Source: Vesta saturnalis
Taxonomy: Eukaryota > Arthropoda > Insecta > Coleoptera > Lampyridae
Direction: 5' to 3'
Assembly: GCA_036346205.1 (NCBI GenBank)
Contig: JARFJB010000400.1
Coordinates: 6,007,501-6,071,500 of the forward strand
DNA: 64,000 nt
Position 1 is the stretch's first letter. The number at the start of each line of letters is the position of its first letter. Below, in pieces: positions 1 to 11,360 of this stretch. A program made the translations under genes and the position numbers. The notes beneath the pieces are model-generated. The model had not been told where the DNA came from. It did not search any database and worked only from the letters and a program-made list of their open reading frames with translations.

Positions 1-20
1 TATATATATATACATACACA
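1..20. repeat. TA/CA microsatellite at window edge
   Basis: Alternating TA followed by TACATACACA, cut by the window start, so its full length is unknown. Simple-sequence DNA with no coding signal. Confidence 0.8.
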
Positions 21-849
21 AAGTGATCCAAATCAAGTGCGCACCGTTGGTAACTTCTTTATTGTTAAAGATACAGCATCGGTTAAATTAGCAGGCTTGA
101 ATACTTTTTCCGCTAACCACAATAGTGGATTAAAAAAACAATTTAACAAAGCGTTTTTGAGTTTTTAGACAAAATTACATTTTCTTAAATAGAGCACCAT
201 GTACATTATTATTTTTAAGAATCTCCATGAAATTTGGAATAAAAATGGTTATTATAAACTTTTGCTAGGATTAAAAATAACGAATTTATAAAACCTAAAC
301 CAAAACTAATTTAGGAGGCTATGGAAACACATCACGATGTTTATAATGAAGTTATGAGGAAACAAAAAAACAAATTTAAAACATACCGAAAACCATTAAT
401 TTGATCATCAAACAACATTTTATTCTAGGTGCTAGCTCTAAAACTCTATTTAATAAGATGTCCAAAAATTTCACCTCGTTCTTGAAGACATTTGTCAATC
501 CGTTTATGAACATCTTTTACACTTTTCAAAACGCCTCTGCCATCTATTTGACAAAATTCTTCTCGAGAGCATCAACATTATTGTGTCGCCTTAAAACGAT
601 ACAATAATATTGGGAAAAATAAGATAAGGTATCTAATAGCTGGCCATGGCAAAAAAATGCGTAGTAACTGTCAAAGCAACGTTAATGTTTCAATTTGGGT
701 CTCAACTGTACGTTTTGTACATTGTTAGTTAAGTGTTACTCAATATTATTATTTATTTGCGTTACTATTTTTAAGCGGTAATTATTCATTTAAGTAGTTT
801 TTGCTGATAAAAGTGCTTATTGTGATAAAGTACCAGAAAGCTGTGCTCA
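21..849. other. Non-coding AT-rich stretch, mostly unassigned
   Basis: I see no supported gene here apart from a possible short transposase C-terminal relic on the minus strand (425-570, listed separately). The open frames are short and typical of AT-rich DNA. The stretch probably includes the 5' flank of the DUF4817-type transposase relic that starts near 850, but I could not find its terminal inverted repeat. Confidence 0.5.
425..570 (-). pseudogene. Possible C-terminal remnant of a DUF4817/Tc1-type transposase
   Basis: Read on the minus strand, this stretch gives a broken frame resembling the C-terminal tail of the insect DUF4817 transposases: a MAEAF-like motif, a short helix, then a KFLDILLN-like end that compares with the AEHFEQLL ending of the related copy at 48.2 kb. 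In-frame stops are present. The match is short and made by eye, so this is a weak call. It could be chance similarity. Confidence 0.25.
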
Positions 850-1751
850 TAGATATGATTTTTATACTGGAGGAATGCCAAAGAAACTCTTTTTCAGTAG
901 TCGAGTTTATGCAGAGCGTTATGACGAACGAAGACATCCAGACAAGCGAAGCCTGGAAAATTTGTACAAACTGTACAAGTAGACAATACAAAACCAGTTA
1001 AGAGTAGACCCGTTCGAAGATCCCTCAGTTAGTCAAAAAGCAATTAGTTCTGCTGTAGGTGTTAGTGAACGAAGCGTACAAAGGGTTTTGAAGGATAACA
1101 TTTTTCATGCATATCATATCCAGTTTCATTAGCAACTATTCGATATAGATTTGGAGCAACGTGTCTTATTTTGCAATTGCGCTCAACATAACGTTAATAT
1201 ACATAACAATTTTTGTAAGGTTTTGTTCTCAGATAAAGCAACATTCCACAAAAATGGATTTGTGAATCGCCCTAAGTTCCACCACTATTCAGATGAGAAT
1301 CCGAGCATTTTCAGACATGTTGACTATCAACACAAATGGTCAATAAATGTTCGGAGCGGAATTATTGGTGAACATGTTATTGGACCTTATTTTTAACGGA
1401 ATTTGAATGGACCTCTGTAACTTCATTTTTGCAAAATATATGTGCAAATTTGCCAATAACTGTGAGGAATGAAATGTGGCTGCAACACGATGGAGCCCCG
1501 CCCATTATTCCGTTCACGACAGGGATCATCTTAATGCATTCTTTCCAAATCGTTGGATTGGCAAAGGTGGCCCGTGTAACTGGCCACCCGATCCCACAAT
1601 TCAACTAAACTGGATTTCCTTTTGGGGATATGTTACGGAAATTATTTACCAAGAGCCGCCAATTACACAAGAAAGTATGCAACAAAGAATAAGGAACGCG
1701 TTTGAGAGTATTACGACAGACGTGTTAAGAAGTGGAGCAAGGTCTTTGTAA
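850..1751 (+). pseudogene. DUF4817-type Tc1/mariner-superfamily transposase relic
   Basis: A broken transposase (cut-and-paste DNA transposition, nuclear). The N-terminal helix-turn-helix carries the family signature RVYAERYDERRHPDKRSLEN. A second HTH follows (AISSAVGVSERSVQRVLK), then the DDE nuclease with FSDKATFHKNGFVNR (first catalytic Asp), the box around HVIGPYF, and LQHDGAPPHYS (second Asp). The usual RSPDLTPLDFFLWGY box has decayed to a PDPTIQLNWISFWGY-like string, so the third Asp is lost. The frame is broken by stops and frameshifts between about 900 and 1460. Spacing and order agree with full-length insect copies, and no intron is seen. Terminal inverted repeats were not found, unlike the related copies at 44, 47 and 53 kb. 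Confidence 0.85.
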
Positions 1752-2184
1752 CAAACCTTTTTAAGTTAAGTTGAAATTTATAATAATTTAGCCAACTTCG
1801 TTCATTTTGTGTCATGTAAATTGCATACCTTAGTCGCCGAAAAGCATGCGTTTAGAAATTTTAAAGTGGAGGTTGTACGCGCATTTCGTTTTGCACATTG
1901 AGTTCTGCGCAGACATCTTTTTGGGAGTCGTACAATAATGAAAGCAAAAAGATTCCATTTTGCTCTTGATTATTTTTATCAAAAGTGTCGTATTTTTACG
2001 GTAAAGGCTAATTAAACCAATTTGCATTGTTTGATATATTTATCCTTTTTAGGCACTTTCATTTTACTTCTATAACGTTAAATTTTCCTTTTACGTAATT
2101 TCATTGTACTATTACGTTTCAATTTAACGAGGATGACGCAATAGAAGTTTGTTGCTATGCAGAAAATTATAAATAAATGGTACA
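1752..2184. other. Non-coding stretch between two transposon relics
   Basis: No gene, RNA or repeat recognised. AT-rich with short stop-riddled frames only. Confidence 0.5.
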
Positions 2185-2449
2185 TTAACCCATTTAAATC
2201 AACCAAGTTTGGCTGTTTGTAAAGGAATTTACTTATTTGGAATCAACGAATATCAAAAATTTTCTAGTTTACGGTGTACCACAAATTTGTATGGTGGACA
2301 ACGGCCCTCAATTTGAGACTGCATTATTTAAAATTTATTAGATTCTTAAAAGTTCAATCTATTTGGTTTAATGCAAGTTAACTCTATTATATTTCCATTT
2401 CAAGATTAATTGCACAACCAAAATTGAAAGCGTAGCTTTGTCAGCATGT
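2185..2449 (+). pseudogene. 3' remnant of a second gypsy integrase copy, upstream of the 5' LTR
   Basis: From about 2255 this matches the integrase end at 6298-6420 almost base for base, including the VPQICMVDNGPQF-like coding stretch with the second integrase catalytic Asp. From 2185 a weaker match can be followed. It then continues through the same post-integrase spacer into the LTR. So an upstream, mostly deleted copy of the same element lies head-to-tail with the main copy and shares its LTR. The frame is broken by small indels. Confidence 0.8.
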
Positions 2450-2877
2450 TGTTATCCATAACAGTATACCAGTGACAACCAAAATTTAAAAGTACTACAA
2501 GTATTTCATTTCTAATCATTAGTTCATAAGGTATTTTTAAGTTAATTTACTAACATTAGTACTTAGATTTTGTACTTTATAAGTGGAGTTAAAGATTTGT
2601 ATAATAAACCTTGTTATTGTTTTCAATTTTACATTTACTACATTTACGGTTTACTTGTTTTCCATAAAATAAGTTGGCGTCTGAGATATTTTAACGTTTA
2701 TTTACAGGTTGAAGTTACATTTTTTGTAAAGCGAACATATCTAACCACACACATTTTCTAATTAGAGCAAATCAAATTTTATGAACATGGCCCGTTTTAT
2801 TCGTCGTCTGATCTGAAGCCACAAATCTATTTATTATTAACGACAACTGCTACACCCTATTATTAATTTTTATTACA
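2450..2877 (+). repeat. 5' LTR of the gypsy element
   Basis: Matches 6488-6744 in blocks. It contains about 210 bp (roughly 2565-2775) missing from the 3' LTR and lacks about 37 bp found there. It ends in CA immediately before the primer-binding site, which fixes the 3' boundary. The 5' boundary at TGTTATCC is an inference. Confidence 0.7.
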
Positions 2878-2878
2878 C

Positions 2879-2897
2879 TGGCGCTCGATCGTGGGAC
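2879..2897 (+). other. Primer-binding site (PBS)
   Basis: TGGCGCTCGATCGTGGGAC starts one base after the LTR end. A TGG start complementary to a tRNA CCA end is what a tRNA-primed LTR element requires. I do not assign the tRNA species. Confidence 0.65.
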
Positions 2898-3119
2898 TTG
2901 ATTTGCAATTTATTGAATTAGATGCTTCTCGATAGTTAGGAAATTAAATTTACAATTATCTTGGTGTATGTCAATTTTTCATATGTGTTAGATATCTTCG
3001 TTTACGTATTCCGAATATTAATGATTACCATATAAGGTATTATATTTTATATTTATGATTATTGTGACGTTATTGTGTTTTGTGTATATTTGTATATCAT
3101 TTTATTAATCATGTCGATT

Positions 3120-3775
3120 TATGTAGTCGAAGAAAATTGAAATTAACCAAACTGAAGGATTAGTTTGTTTAAAAGACAAACTTAGTCACGTTCAATCCTT
3201 AATAAATTTATACAAAATTAATTCAACAAAAGTGAGTATCTCTTCATACTCGCCTTTTACACATCTTGAAACGTTTAAATTATACAGTGAACATACGCTT
3301 TTACATGATCAATTACTTTCACTATGTAATGGAAATATTGAATTAATTGAATCGATTAACGTAAATTTAGATTTCAGTAACGACTCACAGTATCTTGATC
3401 ATTCTAACATTTTAATGGCAAATAATGAACCAATTAGTACTTCAGTAAACATCCCAACTGAAGATTTTTCAAATTTAAATAAGAATTTAAATATTTCTAG
3501 AAGTTCTGTTCCGTTTACAAATTAAATCTAAAATTTGATGGTAGTGAGAAAGAAGTATTCTCATTTATTTAAAGGTGTGAAGAATTAATGCTTGCTCGCA
3601 ATATTTCAAAGTCTGATATGTTATTATCCAGAATTGATCTATTTTCAGGAAAGAGTTTGACGTGGTTTCGTGCCATTAGATCTCCAACAAATTCTTGGGA
3701 TAAACTTATTATTAAATTGAAAAACGACTTTTTACCCGAAGGACATCATGAAACCTAAAATTAATTTTTCTGCTG
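3120..3775 (+). pseudogene. Gypsy gag relic (capsid-like)
   Basis: Gag builds the retrotransposon particle. The frame runs open from about 3120 to 3525, with an in-frame stop just after a candidate start at 3110-3125. After a frameshift it continues through a capsid-like stretch (KFDGSEKEV, then LARNISKSDMLLSRIDLFSG, LTWFRAIR, SWDKLIIKLKNDFLPEG). That stretch is typical of Ty3/gypsy and arthropod gag capsid domains. The distal gag part before the zinc knuckle is short, so an internal deletion is likely. Confidence 0.7.
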
Positions 3776-3837
3776 CTAAACCAAAATTTCAAATTTGACT
3801 TTTAAAAATTTTAAAAGCAATACAGTTACACCAACAA

Positions 3838-4545
3838 CAACTTGTTTCAAATGTAAACGATTAGGACACCTGTGACAGTGATGTTAGTGTTACCTTTTGT
3901 TACAAATGTAGTCATTCCGACGTGACTTTTACTAATTGCCCTAAGTGCAAATTTTCAAAAATTTTAATTGCGAAGTGTTCTGTTAGTCCAGACGTTCCTA
4001 ACAATTTTACAGAGACTGACAAACCTATTTGGAAAGAGTGGTTAATTACAGTAAATACATTTTATGGAACTCCAAAACTTTGTTCAAAATTTGTTGAAAA
4101 AAGAAATGATAGAACTTTTATTAATGTAAAAATTTTTAATGAAAATTTTGTTGCTTTATTAGACAGTGGAGCTACTGTTACAATTTTAGGTAAGCACACA
4201 TTGTTTTTAATTGATAAATATGATTTAAAATTAAATAGGAATTAAATAGGACTTATCTTTGACTACTAATAATATTACAAAAACAATTTCAGTTATTGTT
4301 TCTGAATCTATTACTACTGCACTTACTTTAGGAATGGACTTTTGTCAATTATTTGAAATTAAAGCTGATTTTAGTGAAAATTCTTTTGTTGCAAATTCTG
4401 CGGAGACAAGTTTTTCAATGATTAAAAGTGTAGATGATCTTAATACCGATCAAATTTCTGAATTGAACCAAGTTATTGATCTTTTTAAAACCTTAACAAA
4501 TCCAAAATTGGGTAAAACCAATAGTTTTTCACTCTATTAATAGGA
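3838..4545 (+). pseudogene. Gypsy nucleocapsid zinc knuckles and aspartic protease relic
   Basis: A C-x2-C-x4-H-x4-C zinc knuckle (CFKCKRLGH...) is readable near 3841-3885, with two stops inside it. A second CYKC motif follows. The protease active site LLDSGATVTILG lies near 4155-4190 (Asp-Ser-Gly is the retroviral-type protease triad). A GMDFC motif near 4333 fits the protease C-terminal end. After that a linker leads to the RT. Two frames (3922-4245 and 4259-4540) are separated by a short frameshift. Confidence 0.8.
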
Positions 4546-5080
4546 GTGAAGCCGTACCAATTAAACAACGATATTATCCTTTTTCCTGCTATGTTGGAAC
4601 ATGCAAATAAAGAAATTGATGAAATGTTAAACCCAGGAATTATTAAACCCAGTTCCTACCCTCGAAATTCTCCAATGGTTTTAGTTCGAAAGAAATCAGG
4701 CAAGTTTAGAGTCTGCTTCGAAACAAAGAAATTAAATTTAGTTACTAAGAAAGATGCGTACCCTTACCGTTTTAAACGATATTTTGGATAAATTAAGAGA
4801 TGCTAGATATTTAACTTCAATAGATTAAAAGAAAGCTTTTTGGCAAATTCCTTTTGACCCCGAAAGTTGTGAAAAAACTGCTTTTACTCTTCCACGTAGA
4901 GGTTTATTCAATACACTGTTATGCCTATGTGACTTACAAACGCTACCAAAACTTTACAAAGATTTATGGACTCCATTTTGGGTCATGATTTATCATAATC
5001 CGTTTTCGTCTATTTAGATGACATAATTATATTTTCCAGTACATTTAAAGTAGTTTTAAAAGGCTTAATGATGCTAATAT
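4546..5080 (+). pseudogene. Gypsy reverse transcriptase relic
   Basis: Copies element RNA into DNA when intact. Visible RT blocks: IIKPSSYPRNSPMVLVRKK, then GKFRVC, then after a frameshift near 4762 a KLRDARYLTSID block holding the first catalytic Asp, followed by a stop where Leu is expected. KKAFWQIPF comes next, and after more shifts the active-site VYLDDIIIFSS near 5007-5040 with both Asp codons present. At least three frame breaks make this copy non-functional. Confidence 0.85.
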
Positions 5081-5084
5081 AAAT

Positions 5085-5775
5085 ATTAATTTAAATAAAT
5101 GTGAATTTTATAAACCACAATTATCATACTTGGGTTTTGTTATTGATAAGAATGGTCTTCATACCGATCCATCAAAAGTGGATGCGATTTCAAAATTTCC
5201 TCAACCAAATACTTTTACTGAAGTTAAACGTTTTATCGGAATGTGTTCATGGCACAGGCGTTTTATTAATGATTTCTCTAGAGTTTTAGCTCCAATTAAC
5301 GATTTGCTTAAAAGGAAAAAGAAATCTCAAAAGTTTCATGGACCAACGAAGCTAATGATTCATTTTAAAAATTAAATCTCTATTAGTAGATGCTCCTATT
5401 TTAGCGAGCTCAGATTTTTCAAAAACATTTTATTTACAATGCGATGCCTACAACTGTGGTATTGGCTGTGTTTTAAACCAAGGTGAGGGAGACAATGAAG
5501 AGGTTATAGCTTACGGTTCACGTACTTTTAATAAAGTCGAGCAAAATTATTCTATTACTGAGTGGTTCTTTTGGAATTCAAAATGCACCCATTTTAAAGT
5601 CATCACTGACCATTATTCACTGATTTGGATCAATAATTTAAAACATCCTTCAGGTCAATTAGCCCAGTGAAGTTTTAAACTACAATTTGATTTTGAGGTC
5701 ATTCATAGGGAAGGTAAATTAAATGTTGTTCCTGGTGCACTTTCAAGAGCAACTTTAGAATTGAGTGGTATAAGA
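5085..5775 (+). pseudogene. Gypsy connection and RNase H domain relic
   Basis: Starts with the YLGFVIDKNGLHTDPSKV motif of gypsy pol connection regions, followed by VKRFIGMCSWHRRFI. After a frameshift near 5375 the RNase H core follows: LQCDAYNCGIGCVL (first catalytic Asp), EEVIAYGSRTFNKVEQNYS (Glu in the expected place), and KVITDHYSLIWI (Asp). An Ala-Leu-Ser-Arg-Ala motif near 5740 marks the usual end of the domain. One in-frame TGA lies near 5668. Confidence 0.8.
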
Positions 5776-5777
5776 AA

Positions 5778-6419
5778 ATGTTAATTAATGTTTCAAAAAA
5801 TTCTGAATTATTTCCCGATTGGAGAATTGAAAATGATAAACTTTACAAATTTATTTCAAATGATTTAAATATTGAGTCCAATTTAGTGGAATGGAAATTA
5901 GTTGTTCCTAAATCTTTAAGGAAAGATATTTTGCAAAAATTTCATGATGATCCTACATCATCACATTTTGGTGTTTTTAAAACTTTTTCGAAAATTAAAG
6001 AATTTTATTATTGGCCAAAGATGAAATCAGACATTTCCAAATACATTAGAAATTGCAATGTTTGTAATCAAAGTAAATCTTCACAATTTAATCATTATGG
6101 TTTTATGGGTAAAGAGAAAAATGTTTCTTTTCCTTTTCAATGCATTTCAATTGATTTAGTAGGTCCTTTTCCCAGATCGAAAAATGGTAATACTGTTTTA
6201 TTAGTTGTTTGCGATTGGTTTACCAAATTTACTCTGATTCACCCAATGCGCAGTGCTACTGCTAAAGGCATTTGCCAATATATTGAAAATTATGTGTTTC
6301 TAGTTTACGGTGTACCACAAATTTGTATGGTGGACAACGGCCCTCAATTTAAGAGTGCATTATTTAAAAATTTATTAGATTCTTACAAAGTTCAATCTAT
6401 TTGGTTTAATGCAAGTTAA
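5778..6419 (+). pseudogene. Gypsy integrase, truncated
   Basis: The longest open frame of the element. An H-H-C-C zinc domain is present (FHDDPTSSHFG, then RNCNVCNQ). EFYYWPKMKSDI is typical of gypsy integrases. The catalytic core has ISIDLVGPF (first Asp) and MVDNGPQFKS (second Asp). The frame ends at 6419 before the expected catalytic Glu and C-terminal domain. The same truncation junction occurs in the upstream copy near 2380, so it was already present before the two copies separated rather than arising here. Confidence 0.85.
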
Positions 6420-6487
6420 CTCTATTATATTTCCATTTCAAGATTAATTGCACAACCAAAATTGAAAGCGTGGCTTCGTCAGCATGC

Positions 6488-6744
6488 TGTTATCCGTAAC
6501 AGTATATGAGTGACAACCAAACTTTAATAGTACTACAGGTATTTCATTTCTAATCATTAGTTCATAAGTTATTTTAAGTTAATTTACTAACATTAGTACT
6601 TTGATTTTATGAACATGGCCCGTTTTAATCGTCGACTGAGCTGAAGGCACAAAATCTTCTATTTATTATTAGGAGTATAAGTAATATTAGGGTGGAATTA
6701 TTATTAACAACAACTTCTATACTCTATTATTAATTTTTATTACA
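6488..6744 (+). repeat. 3' LTR of the gypsy element
   Basis: Homologous to the 5' LTR but about 210 bp shorter internally and with an extra AGGAGTATAAG-type block near 6670. Ends …TTATTACA at 6744, the same end as the 5' LTR. No polypurine tract is obvious upstream, in line with the truncated pol end. Confidence 0.7.
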
Positions 6745-9700
6745 TCTTTTCAAAAATCCTTCAGTTATGCCTCCAAGAAAACGCAAGACATATCGAACAT
6801 AGATTTTACTTAAAAATTTTGAAATGCTAAATTGATATCAAAAACTTTATTTATAAATACGTTAACGATGTAACAATAATTTTGAAATAAAACTATTCAG
6901 AAGTTTACTATGTCTAATAAAAGCTTTTGATGAATATCTCTGAAACTTTGAATAATTATAAATATGAAAGATATTGCGTACTCTATTCCGCACCCAATAG
7001 GATTAAAATTTACATGCGTTCCTTTCATTATTTTTGCTGCAAACTTGGGACATAGTATCTTGAGGTGAACACAACATTTTTTCTCATCACAATATTTCTC
7101 AAATTTGACAAACAATTATCTTTTTAAGGTTTTAAAATTTCAAGTGACATATTGATAATGTTGTCACCAAGGTACGATAAATATTTTGGCGATTTTTAGG
7201 TTAAAGTTGATGCAGAGATTGATGGCAGAAGTCATTTATGAAAAAAAAGCTAATACAAAATTTCCCAATTTCCCATATGGTGCGGACTTTTTGCGAACAT
7301 CTAAGGTGATTAAATAATATAAAGTTTTTGTTTGAGCTTTCTACCCACACGAGCAGACAGTCCTTTCCTACAATAAAACCATTACAGTTGTGTGAATACA
7401 AATCATTAACTTTAGGATTAAATCTGCTTTTTCAATTATGAATTATTAGTCAAACGTCATTTTAGATATGCTTCCATTATCTTTTCAGGAGACTTGGATA
7501 TATGCCAACCCTTATCTTTTGTTTTTCTTACATATATTTCAGCACAAATAGGTTAATAGAGTTAAACTTTTCCAGGATTGAAATGTGGGAAAAGGCCATT
7601 TTGAGGGTGCAGAGACCACCGCTTAAATCGGTTCCGATATAAACCAATCCTCATTTTATGGTTTTGTTGAATTCACGTTCGCTTAACTAAACTAAACCAA
7701 TTGAGTTAAAATTGGGCCAGGGTTAACTTTCTGGGACAGTAAATCATTCCACAAATGTTGAAAGTGCTACGATCACTCCTTAAGGAGCTTCCCAAGCTCG
7801 TGTTTTTTTATTTATGAATAAATATTATATCCTTAATGGTGAAAAATGGCCAAATATTTCAAAAGATTCTAAATCTGTGTAATGTCGCAATTTTTGGCTG
7901 TCGTTATTTGAATTAAAATTTTGGATTCTGATTATTTATAATTTGGTCACATTATTTAGGTATATTTAAGAATATTTTAGTACTTTTTCTGACAGTAATT
8001 TAATTTCAGTGTAATTTATTAATATCTTTTGGCATTTTTGAGCACACGGTATTATATGTAATCAGATTGCCAATGTTTGACAACATACACAGTTCATTTA
8101 TGCATAGTGAATTTATAAGAGCATCACTTCCGTTCACGTTGTGTTAGAATACATTTCGTGTATTAAGTTTGTCGCTGCTAAGGTATGTAATTGTCTTCTT
8201 GGCATTCTTGCATCAGTTTAATATATTTAAAATGGGAAACTTCAAATCCCGTAAGATTGTAATTTTGGTCAGGGTTTAGTACTGAAGGATGTGACTTGCG
8301 TAATTTGATTTCGCGTACTTTAGTCCAAAGACACAGTTTTTGGTAAATTTTGTGCAAATATACACACTAATCTTACTTTAAGTAAAATACCTATATTACG
8401 CCATTGGTTCTTGTGTATCATTCTTATTATGTATTGTCCAATTAATGTATAATTCTCTACTTTGTGGGGATAAATAATTATTTAACTCATCGTTACATAG
8501 CTTTATTTACTTATTTCTAAAATGAAATTAATCAAATTTCAATTGAAAATTTCATACAAATTTGCGACATCTATCTGTTATAATTAAAATTTAATTTGAT
8601 AAGAAATCTTCCAAAACATAGTGAATTGAAAAACGACATAAATTGATTGGTGACTAATTATTCTACTATATATTTCTTTTTCAATGAGCTTATCTCAGAA
8701 ATAAAGTTTTTCTTCGTAACATATGTTGTACAGTGTGGAGAGTAAATTAATTTATTACATTTTCTTTAACTACACATCTATCTTATATGTGAAATTGCTC
8801 AGCACTTCTCTGGACCTTTGTTGTACTATTTGTGTACATCATTATGGTTATATTGTTGCCTGATTACTTCGAAAAATAACTTTTAGTCTACGCTCAAGAT
8901 TAGCATTGATTCCATCATCTACATACCACCGATATACCTAATGTATCATCTGTCTCTTTGAGGACATCAAAACAAGTTAATCTATAATTACATTTATTTC
9001 ACCTGGGTAACGAGGCAATGAATTTATGATAACTAATCATGTAACATCAATCTACTCCATTTGTGCACGAAAGGAAATTGTGTAGCTATTATATTGAATA
9101 TAGTGATTCTAGTTGAATTATTTGTATCAATTATACGTTAGCTAAACTATTGAAATTTAGTTAAATGAACAAATTCATATTTATGGAATAATTGGTCTTT
9201 TTTATTTACTTATTTACTGGATACTTAATTTCTTATTTAGGTTTAGTCTGTATTTGTATATGTCTTAATTAATGTTTTTATTTCAGCTCCTTCTCTGTTT
9301 ACCCCTTTTTGCATATTTAGAGTTGTCTTCTAGAACATTTAATGCGTCTACTGTTACTACTAAACAGGGCTTATGTTTACTAAGATTTATACTAGATCAG
9401 TGCAAATAATAAATCTTTTGACCACGCATCCAAGGTGCTCTAATTACTTTGCTAGTGGTTGGGTTATACTTGCTAGATTGTGCTGTGTTAAAGCCTAGCA
9501 GTCACAATTGTTCTATGGTATTGAAAAAGAACCATAGGTATAAAAATTGACCCCGTTATAAGGAAGTTTAAGTAAAGCATGCGGTTGTATACAATGTGGC
9601 CATTATGTAGCGTAATACATTCTTTGGGGATGGGGTAATTTAAGTGGAATGATTCTTTTGCGTTCATTATACATTATGGTGAAAAAATAATACTGCTCAC

Positions 9701-10110
9701 CTTTACGTTTTATCTCATTTTATACCGAAAAAACGAACGATTGTGAGTGAAAATCGTTAGTACATATTCTTTTTGTGGAATTAGATGTTATTAAGTGCAC
9801 AATTAGATAAAATCGTTATAAAAAATTAGAATAAACCTAGTTCAGTCAAGTTCAGTATTAATAAAAACAAACTAATTTTTGGTGTTTTTCAAATATAAAC
9901 ACAAATAAACGAATATCATGTTCAGTACAACTCTATTTGCATTCATGCTACAATTAAACAGCAAATACTATTTTGATTTATTGAGTATACGAATAGATCC
10001 AATTGTTACATTCCCGTATACTATACGACGTATAGTAAAGGAAAAGGTATTTCGATCATTAAAAATATTTTGAGGGTCTCTGAATCCATTTTGGCCATTT
10101 TAGCATATCG
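6745..10110. other. 3.4-kb stretch without a supported gene
   Basis: AT-rich, with short frames only. Two minus-strand frames (6897-7115 and 7201-7401, 72 and 66 codons) have no motif I recognise and no splice context, so I do not call them genes. No terminal repeats, tRNA or tandem arrays were noticed. Confidence 0.5.
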
Positions 10111-10357
10111 CTTGTGTGTGTACGTGCGTCGTAAGTGCGCCTGTGCGTGCGGCGTGCGTGCGTCGCGCGTGCCTGCGTGTCTGCGCGTCTGCGCGCCTGC
10201 ATGTCAGCGTGTCTGCGTGTGTGCGTGTGTACGTGTCTGCGTGTGCGCGAGTGCGCTTGCGCATGAGCGCGTGCGCTCGTGTGCGGTGTGCGTGCGTGTG
10301 CGTACGCGTGAGTGCGTGCGCGTATGCGTGCGTGGGTGCGTACGCGTGTGTTGTGGT

Positions 10358-10410
<53 letters not shown>

Positions 10411-10793
10411 TGTGCGTGTGCGTGCGTGTGCGTGTGCGTGCGTGTGGTGTGCGTATGCGTGGGTGTGGGCGTGGGTGCGCGCGTGCGCGTGCGTGTGCGT
10501 ATGTGTGCGTGTGGGTGCGCGAGTGCGTGTGCGTGTTAGTGTGGGTGTACGTGTGCGTGTACGTGTGCGTGCGTGTACGTGTGTGAGCGTGTGGGTGTAC
10601 GTGTGGGTTTGCGTGTGCGTGCGCGTGTGTACGTATGCGCGCCTGCATGTCAGCGTCTCTGCGTGTGTGCGTGTGTACGTGTCTGCGTGTGCGCGTGTGC
10701 GTTTGCGCGTGAGCGCGTGCGCTCGTGTGCAGTGTGCGCACGTGCGCATACGCGTGAGTATGCGTGCACGTGTGCGTGCGTGAGTGCGTACGT

Positions 10794-10870
<77 letters not shown>

Positions 10871-11345
10871 TCGTGCTGCGTGTGTGTGTGGTGTGTGTGT
10901 GTGGCGTGTGCGTGCGTGCGTGCGGTGCGTGTGTCGTGTGTGTGTGGTGCGTGTACGTGCGTGCGTGGGCGTGGTGTGCGCGTGGGGCGCGTGCGTGTGC
11001 GTGCGGTACGCGTGCGTGTGTGTGGGTGTGCGTGTGGTGTGCGAGTGCTGTGGTGTGGTGTGGTGTCGTGTGCGTGTACGTGTGCGTGCGTGTACGTGTG
11101 TGAGCGTGTGGTGTACGTGTCTGCGTGTGCGTTTGCGCTAAGCGCGTGCGCTCGTGTGCGGGTGTGCGTGCGCGGTGCGTGCGTGGGTGCGTACGTGTGT
11201 GTATGTGGTGTGTGTGTGTGTGGTGTGTGTGGTGTGTAGTGAGTGCGTGCGTGGCGTCTGTGTGAGTGTCGTTGTGGGCGTGGGCGTGGTGGTGCGTGGG
11301 TGTGCGCGTGCGCGGCAGCTAGCGCGTGACAGTGTACGCGTGCAA
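10111..11345. repeat. TG/CG-rich satellite with ~440-bp higher-order repeat
   Basis: About 1.2 kb of alternating purine-pyrimidine DNA (TG and CG steps) in otherwise AT-rich surroundings. It includes pure TG runs at about 10360-10402 and 10793-10869. A higher-order unit is visible: the string GTGTACGTGTCTGCG recurs at 10227, 10673 and 11111 (spacing 446 and 438), each followed by the same GCGTGCGCTCGTG block. The several long open frames here are artefacts, because this sequence lacks stops in many frames. Confidence 0.95.
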
Positions 11346-11360
11346 GTAGTAGTCTGATGT

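Larger units (their letters stand above)
2450..6744 (+). mobile_element. Ty3/gypsy-type LTR retrotransposon, degenerate
   Basis: Order seen: LTR, primer-binding site, gag, protease, reverse transcriptase, RNase H, integrase, LTR. Protease before RT and integrase last is the Ty3/gypsy order. No envelope-like frame is visible between integrase and the 3' LTR. Every domain carries frameshifts or stops, so the copy is inactive. LTR starts are placed at TGTTATCC (2450 and 6488) by the TG...CA rule and are uncertain by tens of bases. The ends (…TTATTACA, 2877 and 6744) are firm because homology between the two copies stops exactly there. The LTRs differ by indels (428 versus 257 bp), so the insertion is old or has recombined. 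Confidence 0.85.

Noticed and set aside
6420..6487. Envelope gene of an endogenous retrovirus after integrase
   Set aside because: The interval between integrase and LTR is only about 70 bp and has no open frame.
6897..7401. Two minus-strand frames considered as chemoreceptor-like exons
   Set aside because: No conserved receptor motif, no splice sites that join them, and AT-driven residue use.
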